Source: DATKUC01 sp964577375
GTDB lineage: Bacteria > Spirochaetota > Spirochaetia > DSM-27196 > DATKUC01
NCBI GenBank assembly: GCA_964577375.1
Contig: CAZNYW010000006.1
Coordinates: 36,754-100,753, forward strand
Length of the DNA stretch: 64,000 nt
Reading direction: 5' to 3'
The notes under the pieces: model-generated
Seen by the model: the letters and a program-made list of their open reading frames with translations, nothing else
What the model was told of the DNA's origin: nothing
Database searches by the model: none
Part shown: piece after piece, positions 54,892-62,435 of the stretch
Layout: every line of letters starts with the position of its first letter
Numbering within the stretch: position 1 is the first letter of the stretch
Made by a program: the position numbers and the translations under genes

Positions 54892-54911
54892 GGCACCGGG
54901 TACGTATCTTG

Positions 54912-55580
54912 CTAAAAGAGGCAATAGCCGCGGCCGTGGATGGTCTCTATGAGCTCCCCGTTGCCCGACGGTATCACCGCCTGAAGTTTTCGCCGGAGGT
55001 GTGACACATGCATATCCACCACACGTGAATCGGTCGCATCACGGCCCCAGAGGGCATAGTAGAGCGCCTGCCGCGTCACGACCGCGCCTCGACGGCGTGC
55101 AAGCATCGCCATGATACGATACTCCGGGTAGGAAAGCGGCTTCTCGCCGTCGGGACCCATTATTCGGTCGCGCATGACGTTCAGCGTTCCCCAGGGATAG
55201 CCAATCTTGACCTCGAAAATCTGGCGGGAAGCCCGAATCCAGAGCTCGTCCGGCTCCCAGGGCTCCCGGAGATAGTCGCAGCATCCCAGAACAAAGGCCT
55301 CGGAAATGAAGGAGGGGCTGCCGTAGGCTATGACCGGCGTGCCCTCCACGTCGACGCTTTCGAACAGCCGGTACATCCAGCCCACAGGCAGGACGAGAAT
55401 GTCGCCGGGTCCTCGGTGAAGGTCGATTGTCCCTACCGCGTCCTGCCCGTCTTCGGTGTCTCCGTACATTACCTCGACACGGGCGGGAAGCTCGTTGTGC
55501 TCAAAATGAAACCGGACCTTCTCGCCGAGGGCCCGGTCATCGGTTATGAGCAGTATTACCGGGTCATCCGCCGGCCTCAT
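54912..55580 (-). CDS. OmpR-type winged-helix regulator with degenerate receiver
   Basis: 222 aa. The C-terminal 95 residues are a Trans_reg_C winged helix (LSYPEYRIMAMLARRRGAVVTRQALYYALWG, VVDMHVSHLRRKL, HGRGYCLF). The N-terminal receiver keeps the paired acidic residues (TDDRALG) but has Pro where the phosphoacceptor Asp belongs (DILVLPVGW) and Arg for the conserved Lys (DYLREPW), so phosphorylation is unlikely. ATG 55580 lies inside the end of the pspA-like gene (17-nt overlap). Likely the dedicated regulator of this operon, perhaps controlled by binding PspA. Confidence 0.85.
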   Translation of the reverse strand: MRPADDPVILLITDDRALGEKVRFHFEHNELPARVEVMYGDTEDGQDAVGTIDLHRGPGDILVLPVGWMYRLFESVDVEGTPVIAYGSPSFISEAFVLGCCDYLREPWEPDELWIRASRQIFEVKIGYPWGTLNVMRDRIMGPDGEKPLSYPEYRIMAMLARRRGAVVTRQALYYALWGRDATDSRVVDMHVSHLRRKLQAVIPSGNGELIETIHGRGYCLF

Positions 55581-56388
55581 CACGCATTTTCCGCTTCAGT
55601 TCCTCGAGCGCTTCATCCGAGGCTGGGTCCTCGCCGCCCTCTTTTCCTGAAGACTTCGATTGGGAACCGGACTGATTGCCGGCGCCCTGGCCCGAAGAAC
55701 CGCCGGACGGTCCCTCCAGGGACATACGTTTCTTGAGGTCCTCGAGCAGAAGGTCAGCGCTCGCGCCGCCGGACTCGAGCGCCTTGAATTGCTTTTCGAG
55801 GTCCGTGTTCTGGCTCATGTCGTCGAGCTCGCCCATCGCGTCTGCTTCCGCCTCGATCTGGTCCACCTTCGCCGTCATACGGTCGAAGACTTCGAACGCC
55901 GAGGTATCGGACATCCCACCGATTGTCTGCTGTATCTTTTTCTGCGCTTCTGCGCGTTTTGCGCGGGCGATAAGAAGGTTCTTCTTGCGTTGAGCCTCCT
56001 CGATCTTCTGCTGCAGCCCTCGAAGAGCCTCTTTCAGCTTTTCAACCGACTGGTGCTGCGCATCGAGCTGCGTCTGGTACTGCGAAGAGTAGCCCTCATA
56101 CTCCTGTTTCCGGAGCAGCGCCTCTTTTGCCAGATCGTCCTTTCCGGCGCGAACGGCAAGCATGGCTTTGCGCTCCCATTCCTGCGTCTGCGTCCGGTTC
56201 TGTCCAACCTCGCGCTCGAGGCGTTTCTCGTCGGCGATGGCCGAGGCCACCGCCTTCTTCGATTCGATGAGCTGCTGGTTCATATCGACGATGAGCTGGT
56301 TCAGCATCTTCTCGGGATTCTCAGCTTTGCTGATCATATCGTTGAGATTGGACTTTACTACCCGTCTAAACCGGTCAAAGATACCCAT
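55564..56388 (-). CDS. pspA: PspA/IM30-family membrane stress protein
   Basis: 274 aa. ESCRT-III-related coiled-coil protein that binds and protects the inner membrane. The N-terminal amphipathic helix MGIFDRFRRVVKSNLNDMI, helices with NPEKMLNQLIVDM, and ASAFEVFDRM-type middle (TSAFEVFDRMTAKVD) are family signatures. The C-terminus is extended by a Gly/Ser/Gln-rich linker (about 228-250) and a short helix (ALEELKRKMRDE). AAGGAGG lies 7 nt before the ATG. Middle gene between a YbjN-like protein and an atypical regulator; no PspBC or PspF homologue is next to it. Confidence 0.93.
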   Translation of the reverse strand: MGIFDRFRRVVKSNLNDMISKAENPEKMLNQLIVDMNQQLIESKKAVASAIADEKRLEREVGQNRTQTQEWERKAMLAVRAGKDDLAKEALLRKQEYEGYSSQYQTQLDAQHQSVEKLKEALRGLQQKIEEAQRKKNLLIARAKRAEAQKKIQQTIGGMSDTSAFEVFDRMTAKVDQIEAEADAMGELDDMSQNTDLEKQFKALESGGASADLLLEDLKKRMSLEGPSGGSSGQGAGNQSGSQSKSSGKEGGEDPASDEALEELKRKMRDEAGG

Positions 56389-56400
56389 TAAAAGGCCTCC

Positions 56401-56778
56401 TTAGATTTCCCTGTACGTGGAAAGTTTCGGATAGTGTTGCGCAAGGGCAAGCCCAATCGCATCGAGCGACGCCTGGAACTCCTCGAAATCCATCGTGTCA
56501 TACTCCAGGGTATCGAACAAAATAACATGGTCTTCCTCGATTGCGTACGCACCGTGCACCATGTCTGCGTTCAGACGCAGAAGGTCCTCATACAGCTCGG
56601 AACGGTGCTCCTTGGGAAGCTCCATGACCTTTGCCCGGATGGTCACCAGCGAATCCTCCGCGAAAACCACCACGTTGCCGAGTCCCTTTTCCGTGTCGTT
56701 GATGAGCCAAATGTTCTCGCCAACCTCTTCGTGCGTAATCGACGAATTGATCAGGTATCCTTCGATTTTCGACTCCAT
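56401..56778 (-). CDS. YbjN/CesT-like small protein in the pspA operon
   Basis: 125 aa from ATG 56778, which has AAGGAG 6 nt upstream; the longer upstream frame is not coding-like. The acidic alpha/beta sequence (WLINDTEKGLGNVVVFAEDSLVTIRAKV, LYEDLLRLNADMVHGAYAIEEDHVILFDTL) matches the fold pattern of YbjN and type III secretion chaperone-like proteins; distant family assignment. It lies 12 nt ahead of pspA, so it probably modulates PspA or its regulator. TATAAC about 20 nt before the ATG may be the -10. 56779-56966 shows nothing else. Confidence 0.7.
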   Translation of the reverse strand: MESKIEGYLINSSITHEEVGENIWLINDTEKGLGNVVVFAEDSLVTIRAKVMELPKEHRSELYEDLLRLNADMVHGAYAIEEDHVILFDTLEYDTMDFEEFQASLDAIGLALAQHYPKLSTYREI

Positions 56779-56966
56779 GGGAACTCCTTGTTTGTTATAG
56801 GCGCCCGCGACAGAAACGTCGACGCGCCTCCCGGTGCTCCGCCTGCAGCCGGGCCCGTCGCCGACAACGAGACGGTGCCGGGCCATCGTGCTCTGCTCCC
56901 TGCCTCCGTCGTCGGCCACGCCGTCACACCGAGTCATTACCGCTTTGGAACGATCCAATAACGGCC

Positions 56967-57518
56967 TCAGCCGAGGAAAACCTGTCCTGAATTGTCGATC
57001 GCGAGGATAGTCTTGCATTCCGAACAGCGGAAGCGACCCGCCTTGGTTGCCTTCAGCTTCTTGGAGCAGATCGGACATTTGAAAATCTTGGGGAACACGT
57101 CCGATTCGACGGAAACACCGCCCTTTGCGAAAAAATCCACGGCCTCTTCGAGATTGTCCTTGATATTGAAGAACTGAGAAAAACCCAGAAGCTGGAAGAC
57201 CTCGTACACTTTAGGTTGAATTTCCAGGAGCACCAGGTCACCGCCGCGAGGCTTCACCGCCTTCAGGAACGCCGTGAAAGATCCGATTCCAGTACTGGAT
57301 ACGTAATTGAGCCCGCCGCAGTGAAAGACCAGCCGTGTAAACCCGGATTCGATCGCGCGGTTTACCCTCTTCTGAAAGAAGTTGGAGTTGTAGGTATCGA
57401 TGTATCCGGTCAGGAACAGAATGAGGGAACCATCTACAGAGTCCACCTTCTGCAGACGGATCTTGAGGCTTTCGTCTTTTTCCTCGTCAAAGCCCGGAAC
57501 GATATCGTTGTTGCTCAT
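56967..57518 (-). CDS. STAS-domain anti-sigma-antagonist-like protein with zinc ribbon
   Basis: 183 aa. Residues about 20-125 are a STAS domain (FLTGYIDTYNSNFFQKRVNRAI, NYVSSTGIGSF with phosphorylatable Ser74/75, LGFSQFFNI), as in SpoIIAA-type antagonists of anti-sigma factors. The last 40 residues form a zinc ribbon, CPIC...CSEC, an uncommon addition. No anti-sigma kinase or SpoIIE-like phosphatase is adjacent. GAAGGGGA lies 5 nt before the ATG. Transcribed alone from the strong promoter at 57618-57646. Confidence 0.88.
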   Translation of the reverse strand: MSNNDIVPGFDEEKDESLKIRLQKVDSVDGSLILFLTGYIDTYNSNFFQKRVNRAIESGFTRLVFHCGGLNYVSSTGIGSFTAFLKAVKPRGGDLVLLEIQPKVYEVFQLLGFSQFFNIKDNLEEAVDFFAKGGVSVESDVFPKIFKCPICSKKLKATKAGRFRCSECKTILAIDNSGQVFLG

Positions 57519-57617
57519 GGCTCCCCTTCAATCTGCTGAAACAGTGACCGCAGGTGCGGTGTGCTCAGAGCTCGTAGGATTTTTACCTGGAAAGATCGTA
57601 TGTCAACCTTCCCCATA

Positions 57618-57646
57618 ATATTATTGGTGCATTGGTTCTTTGTCAA
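57618..57646 (-). promoter_or_regulatory. Promoter of the STAS gene
   Basis: Minus strand: consensus TTGACA (57646-57641), 17-nt spacer, TAATAT (57623-57618). Leader about 90 nt without an evident riboswitch or attenuator; a second TTGACA at 57606-57601 has no matching -10. Confidence 0.65.
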
Positions 57647-57670
57647 ATCCATTCCCTCAGAAATATGAAG

Positions 57671-58399
57671 CTACGTAGAAAGCTCAAGTATCGCACCATT
57701 GGGCAGTCCCTCCGCGGAACAGACCATTTCTGCAGCCCATTTCGCTACCGAACGCGGGTCGGTGAGCCGGCCGGTTCTGGTATATCCGGCGAACGATACC
57801 TTCTCGGCTTCGTTCAGATACTCAGTCTCCACGAATCCGGGCACGATCACGTTGCAGCTCACGTTCGAACGCCCGTAGCTTTCGGCCACCGACTTTGCAA
57901 TCACCCCAAGCCCGATTTTCGCCGCCGAATAGGCAGCAACCGTCTTGTAGCCTCGCAGCACATCGGTGCCGGTCCCGCCAAGAAGTATAATCCTCCCATA
58001 TCCGCGGCCCGACATGCCGCCAACGGCTGAAGAGACGAGATAACCGGGAAGCGCGAGGTTGAGCTCGCACATCCTGCGCCATTCGGCTCGGCTCATCCCG
58101 TCCAGAGGGCTGCGAAGAAAAGGGCCAAACGCACACACGAGGATGTCCGCGATTGCAGCCTCTCTACCAATAACATCGGCATCTTCGAGCGATCTGATCT
58201 CTATCATCAGCAATCTTGCTCGAGATCCCGCCGATTTCAGCTCGTTAACGAATGATTCACCGCCTGCGCGGTTGTGTCCGCCGTGCACCACGAGCTCCGC
58301 TCCCCGTTCCGCGAGTGCAGCAGCGACATGGCGCCCTATCCCACCGGTCCCTCCGACAATGAGCGCAGTTCGACCGCTGAGCGTACCGGTAGCGTCCAC
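57671..58399 (-). CDS. Short-chain dehydrogenase/reductase
   Basis: 242 aa, classical SDR length. Nucleotide motif VGGTGGIGRHVA near residue 16 (Gly for the usual Thr), catalytic Tyr-Lys in YSAAKIG near 158, and Ser/Thr in LLGGTGTD near 143 where a Ser is expected. The NNAG motif reads CAFGPF, a departure from FabG-type enzymes. Substrate unknown. GTG 58399 follows TAGGCT by 6 nt with no Shine-Dalgarno (leaderless type). Divergent from the secreted protein at 58466, with overlapping -35 regions. Confidence 0.88.
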   Translation of the reverse strand: MDATGTLSGRTALIVGGTGGIGRHVAAALAERGAELVVHGGHNRAGGESFVNELKSAGSRARLLMIEIRSLEDADVIGREAAIADILVCAFGPFLRSPLDGMSRAEWRRMCELNLALPGYLVSSAVGGMSGRGYGRIILLGGTGTDVLRGYKTVAAYSAAKIGLGVIAKSVAESYGRSNVSCNVIVPGFVETEYLNEAEKVSFAGYTRTGRLTDPRSVAKWAAEMVCSAEGLPNGAILELST

Positions 58400-58406
58400 A
58401 CACTAA

Positions 58407-58434
58407 GCCTATCACGCTATCCAGATTTAGACAA
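58407..58434 (-). promoter_or_regulatory. Leaderless promoter of the SDR gene
   Basis: Minus strand: TTGTCT (58434-58429), 16-nt spacer, TAGGCT (58412-58407), 6 nt, GTG 58399. Its -35 overlaps that of the divergent promoter at 58427. Confidence 0.45.
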
Positions 58435-58456
58435 AGCAGGAATTTGCTGTTATACT
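58427..58456 (+). promoter_or_regulatory. Near-leaderless promoter of the secreted protein gene
   Basis: TTAGAC (58427-58432), 18-nt spacer, TATACT (58451-58456), 9 nt, ATG 58466. Confidence 0.55.
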
Positions 58457-58465
58457 CTGCCACAT

Positions 58466-58951
58466 ATGAAACGGACGGCGTTGCTCGCGGTCGCTCTTGT
58501 ACTCGGGTGTCTCACCACCCTCCCGGCTCAGAACACGTCGAGATTCGATGGAGTGGTAGACTTCTCGCTCAACGTCGCCCAGATTGACCAGCTGGTATCG
58601 AATCAGCAGGGAAACAGCATAAACCCCGACAAGTTCCTGATTCTCAACGGTGCAATGGCGTCGATCGAGATTATCCGTCCGGGCGAGCAGGATTTTCTCG
58701 CCGTCGGAGAGCTTGTTTCCGGCAACTGGGAAGGACTCGAGAAGGTCAATCTCTACCGGGTCTACGTCATATTCTCGGGACCCGATTTCTTCAAACGACT
58801 TCCCGCACGCACCCCTACACCGGTTCCGCCCGGTACGATCCAGGCCAACGACCAGCTCCTGGTGGTCGGCAAAATGGCCGGCATCGACGACGGGCTCGAC
58901 GGTCGCAAGGCCGCCTACATTAACGCCGTCTATGTCCGCACGCTGCCCTGA
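58466..58951 (+). CDS. Small exported protein of unknown function
   Basis: 161 aa. N-terminal signal (MKRTALLAVALVLGC...) that could be cleaved after PAQ or, at the VLGC Cys15, act as a relaxed spirochaetal lipobox. The rest is a compact mixed alpha/beta sequence with no Cys and a Pro/Thr-rich loop near 115-123. No family recognised. Lies between the SDR gene and the convergent sigma-54 activator (16 nt away). Confidence 0.75.
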   Translation: MKRTALLAVALVLGCLTTLPAQNTSRFDGVVDFSLNVAQIDQLVSNQQGNSINPDKFLILNGAMASIEIIRPGEQDFLAVGELVSGNWEGLEKVNLYRVYVIFSGPDFFKRLPARTPTPVPPGTIQANDQLLVVGKMAGIDDGLDGRKAAYINAVYVRTLP

Positions 58952-58966
58952 AGAGTCCCCTTTCTA

Positions 58967-60103
58967 TCAGAACCGAATGTGAGAGTCCTCGATTGTTCCC
59001 GTGCGTGCAAACAGCGCAGCGCGTCTCATGGTACTGCGAAGCTCGCGGACGTTGCCCGGCCAGTCATACTGCAGCAGCTTCCGCAGCGCCTTCTCGCTCA
59101 CCTGGTGGGAGGCGACGGGTTTCCCGTCCTTCAGAAAGTGGTGTGCGAGAAGCGGGATGTCCTCCGGCCGGGAACGGAGCGACGGAACATCGATTGTGAG
59201 GGTGTTGATGCGATAGTACAGGTCGCGGCGAAACCGCTTTTCGGCGACTGCACTCTTCAGCTCACAATTGGTGGCCGCTACAATTCGCACGTCGATCCTG
59301 CGCGGCGTTGTCGACCCCACCCGCCGCACCTGGTGGTCCTCCAGCACCCTCAGAAGCTTTGACTGTGACGACAGCGGCATCTCCCCGATTTCGTCGAGGA
59401 AGAGGGTGCCGCGGTCAGCACGTTCGAAGAAACCCGGACGCGTTTGGGCATCGGTAAATGCGCCCCTTTCCACGCCGAACATTTCCGCTTCAAAGATCGT
59501 CTCGGGAATCGCGGCACAGTTGAGCGCGATGAACAGCTCCCGGCTCCGCTTCGAGAGAGCGTGGATGCGGCTCGCGGCCAGCTCCTTTCCCGTTCCGCTT
59601 TCACCGATCAGCAGAACGGGGTCCTCCGACGGTGCGAACACCGTGATAAGCTCCTTCATCTCCTGGATTGATTCGCTCGTCCCGAGAATCTGGTCCAGCG
59701 GGCCGCCGGAGGTTTCGGCCGCATAACCCGCGCCGTATACCTGCTCGGCGGTGGCGTGGATGAGCGTGCGCTGCAGCGTCTCGGCCGTAGCGGGCTTCAG
59801 TACGTAGTCGCACGCGCCGGCCTTGACGGCGTCGACGATGACCGCCGGATCGGTGACCGAGCTGTACACGATCACCTGCGGCGGACGCCTGGATTTCCGG
59901 AGCTCGCGGACGAGCGAGAGCCCCTCTTTGACGCGGCCCCGCAGATCGATCACGACAATACTCGCCCGGTCGCGCAGTGCCTGATCGGCAAGCGTGACCG
60001 TCGAATCGGTGCGTATCATCCGGCATCCGGGAGGCAGGATCTGGTCCAGCAGGGACCACGTATGCTCGTCGTCGTCGAGAACAAGAATGCGTACTGTCGG
60101 CAC
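58967..60103 (-). CDS. NtrC-family sigma-54 activator lacking the DNA-binding domain
   Basis: 378 aa. Receiver (about 1-120) with acidic triad DDDEH, phosphoacceptor in VVIDLRGR and Lys in VLKPA. AAA+ domain (about 140-378) with Walker A GESGTGKE, sigma-54 loop RGAFTDAQ (GAFTDA for the usual GAFTGA), Walker B GTLFLDEIGEM, and WPGNVRELRS. The protein ends right after the AAA+ lid, without the Fis-type HTH, so it may act from solution or via a partner. GTG 60103 is preferred over GTG 60106 because GGAGG lies 5 nt upstream. No paired kinase nearby. Confidence 0.9.
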   Translation of the reverse strand: MPTVRILVLDDDEHTWSLLDQILPPGCRMIRTDSTVTLADQALRDRASIVVIDLRGRVKEGLSLVRELRKSRRPPQVIVYSSVTDPAVIVDAVKAGACDYVLKPATAETLQRTLIHATAEQVYGAGYAAETSGGPLDQILGTSESIQEMKELITVFAPSEDPVLLIGESGTGKELAASRIHALSKRSRELFIALNCAAIPETIFEAEMFGVERGAFTDAQTRPGFFERADRGTLFLDEIGEMPLSSQSKLLRVLEDHQVRRVGSTTPRRIDVRIVAATNCELKSAVAEKRFRRDLYYRINTLTIDVPSLRSRPEDIPLLAHHFLKDGKPVASHQVSEKALRKLLQYDWPGNVRELRSTMRRAALFARTGTIEDSHIRF

Positions 60104-60176
60104 CACCGCCTCCGCAAAGAATTGTTCAGGTCAAATTCCCCGTGGATCCAGGAACAGGCATGCTACATGGTGCCGT

Positions 60177-60214
60177 CCGCAAAAGCGGTCCGCAAAAGCG
60201 GTCCGCTGTTGCGG
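60177..60214. repeat. Three tandem CCGC-N4-GCGG palindromes, 13-bp period
   Basis: CCGCAAAAGCGG at 60177-60188 and 60190-60201, CCGCTGTTGCGG at 60203-60214. The intergenic 60107-60325 otherwise shows nothing identifiable. Confidence 0.8.
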
Positions 60215-60325
60215 TTCGCCTGTGCGATTCGTACGGGCGTACGCTCATGCTCGTTCCGCCCAGCGCAGTTCGCTGTTCGCTGATACCCTATATCGTAGTG
60301 ATTGAGAACGAAAAAGCAAGAAAAG

Positions 60326-60352
60326 TTGGAAAAATCCGGTTTGTGGTATAAT
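60326..60352 (+). promoter_or_regulatory. Promoter of fxsA
   Basis: TATAAT (60347-60352), 8 nt before ATG 60361. TTGGAA (60326-60331) is the nearest -35 but with a short 15-nt spacer. Confidence 0.5.
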
Positions 60353-60360
60353 CCGTGACG

Positions 60361-60852
60361 ATGGTAGAGACCGGCCTCCTGCTGCGTATCTTCGAGCGGG
60401 ATTTTGTCGTGAAGCTGCTTTTCGGCGTCCTGCTTTGCTCACTGCTCATCCTCGCGGATGGTTTCGTGCTCTATCTGCTTGCACGCCTGTTCGGCGTGCT
60501 GCTGGTGCTGGCCGCGGAAGCCACGCTCAGCCTCGTCGCCACCTTCGTTGTAATCGATGCTGCGCGTCGACTTCTCGAGCGGATGCGGACGCAGATTCGC
60601 GAGGGTGTCTATCCGCTGAAGTTGTTTCGGGCTACCGTCGGATGCCTCGCGGGTGGAATTCTGCTGATCGTCCCGGGGTTCCTCTCCTCGGCGGTCGGGC
60701 TGCTGCTCTTTGTTCCCGGGATGCGTTATCTCACGGGCACGCTGCTCACATCGAACCTTGGAACCGAGCTGCCGAAAGTCTACGAATTTCTGAAGCTGAG
60801 CGAGTTTGAACGGGAGCCGGATGCGGTCCGAAGCCGCGACGCGCTGCCCTGA
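60361..60852 (+). CDS. FxsA-family membrane protein
   Basis: 163 aa, three to four predicted membrane helices (about 17-40, 44-66, 92-125). The pattern of an early GVLLCSLLILADGF helix, the cytoplasmic RRLLERMRTQIREGVYP loop and the helix AGGILLIVPGFLSSAVGLLLFVPGMR is characteristic of FxsA, a small inner-membrane protein linked to relief of phage T7 exclusion when overproduced in E. coli; its normal role is unknown. ATG 60361 is 8 nt after TATAAT and lacks a Shine-Dalgarno; GTG 60355 is too close to the -10. Confidence 0.85.
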   Translation: MVETGLLLRIFERDFVVKLLFGVLLCSLLILADGFVLYLLARLFGVLLVLAAEATLSLVATFVVIDAARRLLERMRTQIREGVYPLKLFRATVGCLAGGILLIVPGFLSSAVGLLLFVPGMRYLTGTLLTSNLGTELPKVYEFLKLSEFEREPDAVRSRDALP

Positions 60853-60885
60853 CCTGTCACTGCCCGTTTTTCGCGGCAGCCGGGT

Positions 60886-61644
60886 TCAGAGCCCTCTGAT
60901 CCGGTGGACGAGAAGCAGAAGCAGGTAATAAAAGTAGACGAATCCCCGAAGAATCCGCCACGGTTTCCGGAAGAGGTCGGGAAGGATGTCCGTGCCTGCC
61001 TGAAAACTCTGGCGCGACGGGCGCTTGCGCTTTTCGGCGAAGATATCGAAAGTCTCGCTCGACCAGAGAGAAATACCGGGTTTGATCTGGGTGCGATGCC
61101 GAAAGTACCATTTGTCGCGTGCCTTGACGCCCGGCCCCATGAAGAGCAGGTCGGGCGAGGCCTTCTTCACCGCCGTGATGATGTCACGCTCGATCTCACC
61201 GTCGTAGAAACCGGTGTATCTCCCGACAAAATGGAGGCCGGGAAAGGTGTGCCTCAGGTTCTGTTCGACATGCTGCAGGCTCCTGCGCTGGCCGCCGATG
61301 ACGTAGATCGACCGGTGCCGGGTTTCGAGCGCGCCGAGGAGCCGGATGACGAAATCGAAGGGCATGTAACGAAACGGCACGGATTTCTTGAGAAACCGGG
61401 CGCCCGCGACGATACCGCGCGAGACCGGTATCACGAGAGACGCCTGGCGAACACAGCGGTTGAACTCGCGGTCGACGCGGGCACGCATCATGTCCCATAA
61501 CCGGAGCATGATGATCTGGTGAGTCTCTTCGTCCTTCGTCATCTCGTCTACTGCACGGTCGATCGATTCCGGCGAGAGGACGTCGATGGGGACGTGCACA
61601 ACGTGTATGCGCTGAACTCCGGTTAGTCTTTTCCGATCCGCCAC
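60886..61644 (-). CDS. WecG/TagA/CpsF-like glycosyltransferase homologue with altered active site
   Basis: 252 aa. The core SIYVIGGQRRSLQHVEQNLRHTFPGLHFVGRYTGFYD...SPDLLFMGPGV matches the GT26 fold. However, the PDG catalytic Asp segment reads PVSRGIV, the GxPKQE motif reads GVKARDKW, and the usual KRAP reads KRPSRQ. The C-terminus has a hydrophobic segment and basic tail as in membrane-associated TagA. Substrate or activity is uncertain. GTG 61644 lies inside the end of rsmE (22-nt overlap), with GGAG about 10 nt upstream. Confidence 0.8.
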   Translation of the reverse strand: MADRKRLTGVQRIHVVHVPIDVLSPESIDRAVDEMTKDEETHQIIMLRLWDMMRARVDREFNRCVRQASLVIPVSRGIVAGARFLKKSVPFRYMPFDFVIRLLGALETRHRSIYVIGGQRRSLQHVEQNLRHTFPGLHFVGRYTGFYDGEIERDIITAVKKASPDLLFMGPGVKARDKWYFRHRTQIKPGISLWSSETFDIFAEKRKRPSRQSFQAGTDILPDLFRKPWRILRGFVYFYYLLLLLVHRIRGL

Positions 61645-62435
61645 GTTTTTTTCTCCAACAGCACTATCTGGACCGCAGCAATCGCGTAAAGTGCGGCGGT
61701 CTCGGTCCGAAGCACCTGCGGGCCAAGGTACACCGGCTCGAAGCCTGACTGCAGGAGTTGCTCGATTTCACTATTCGAAAGCCCCCCTTCAGGGCCGATC
61801 ACAATGGCTATGCGTTGAGAGTCCGCACTAAGATACTCGTGGAGCGTACGCTGTTCAAGGGGGCGGTTACGCACGCCGTCAAGCCGGAGCTGGTGGCAGA
61901 ACAGACCGACTGCGTCGTGACCAGGCGTGAAACGGGACTCGAGATCGGCAAAAGGAATGGGCGCCGATACGTCCGGAAGCAAGGTCGCGCCGCTCTGCTG
62001 AACCGCCTCCCGGGCAATGCGGCGCCAGCGGTCGAGCTTGCGCGTCGCCGCAGCGGCGGTGTCCACTCGAGGCACCGCGTGTTCACTGAGAAGCGGAACG
62101 ATGCGCCGGACACCCGCTTCGGTGGCCTGACGAATGATGAGGTCGAGCTTGGTGCCTTTTGGAAGACACTGGAAAAGGGTGATCTCTGCGCCGTCTGCCG
62201 CGCCGGTTTCGACCGTCCCCGGGTCGGCCGCTGCACCAGGTTCGAGCCGCACCGTGCAGCTGTCGGCTGCGAGAATTTCGACGGTCAGCCTGTAGAGATT
62301 TCCCGTACGGTCGGCCGCGTCGCAGCTGTCGCCGGGACGCATCCGCCGCACGCGGCACAGATAGTGGAAGTCCCGGCCGGCGATTACCGCGGTCTCACCG
62401 CCGCGATAATCAGTGGACAGCAGGAATCGCTTCAT
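61623..62435 (-). CDS. rsmE: 16S rRNA (uracil1498-N3)-methyltransferase
   Basis: 270 aa. SPOUT methylase; N-terminal PUA-like domain (about 1-75, GRDFHYLCRVRRMRPGD) and the C-terminal knot with KLDLIIRQATEAGV near 122, IVIGPEGGLSNSE near 216, and LGPQVLRTETAALYA near 240. ATG 62435 lies 26 nt inside the end of the ctp gene, without a Shine-Dalgarno, so translation is probably coupled. Part of the operon ctp, rsmE, WecG-like. Confidence 0.95.
   Translation of the reverse strand: MKRFLLSTDYRGGETAVIAGRDFHYLCRVRRMRPGDSCDAADRTGNLYRLTVEILAADSCTVRLEPGAAADPGTVETGAADGAEITLFQCLPKGTKLDLIIRQATEAGVRRIVPLLSEHAVPRVDTAAAATRKLDRWRRIAREAVQQSGATLLPDVSAPIPFADLESRFTPGHDAVGLFCHQLRLDGVRNRPLEQRTLHEYLSADSQRIAIVIGPEGGLSNSEIEQLLQSGFEPVYLGPQVLRTETAALYAIAAVQIVLLEKKTWRIGKD

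Noticed and set aside
60853..60885. Hairpin CTGCC...GGCAG after fxsA as a terminator
   Set aside because: The stem is only 5 bp and no T run follows it.
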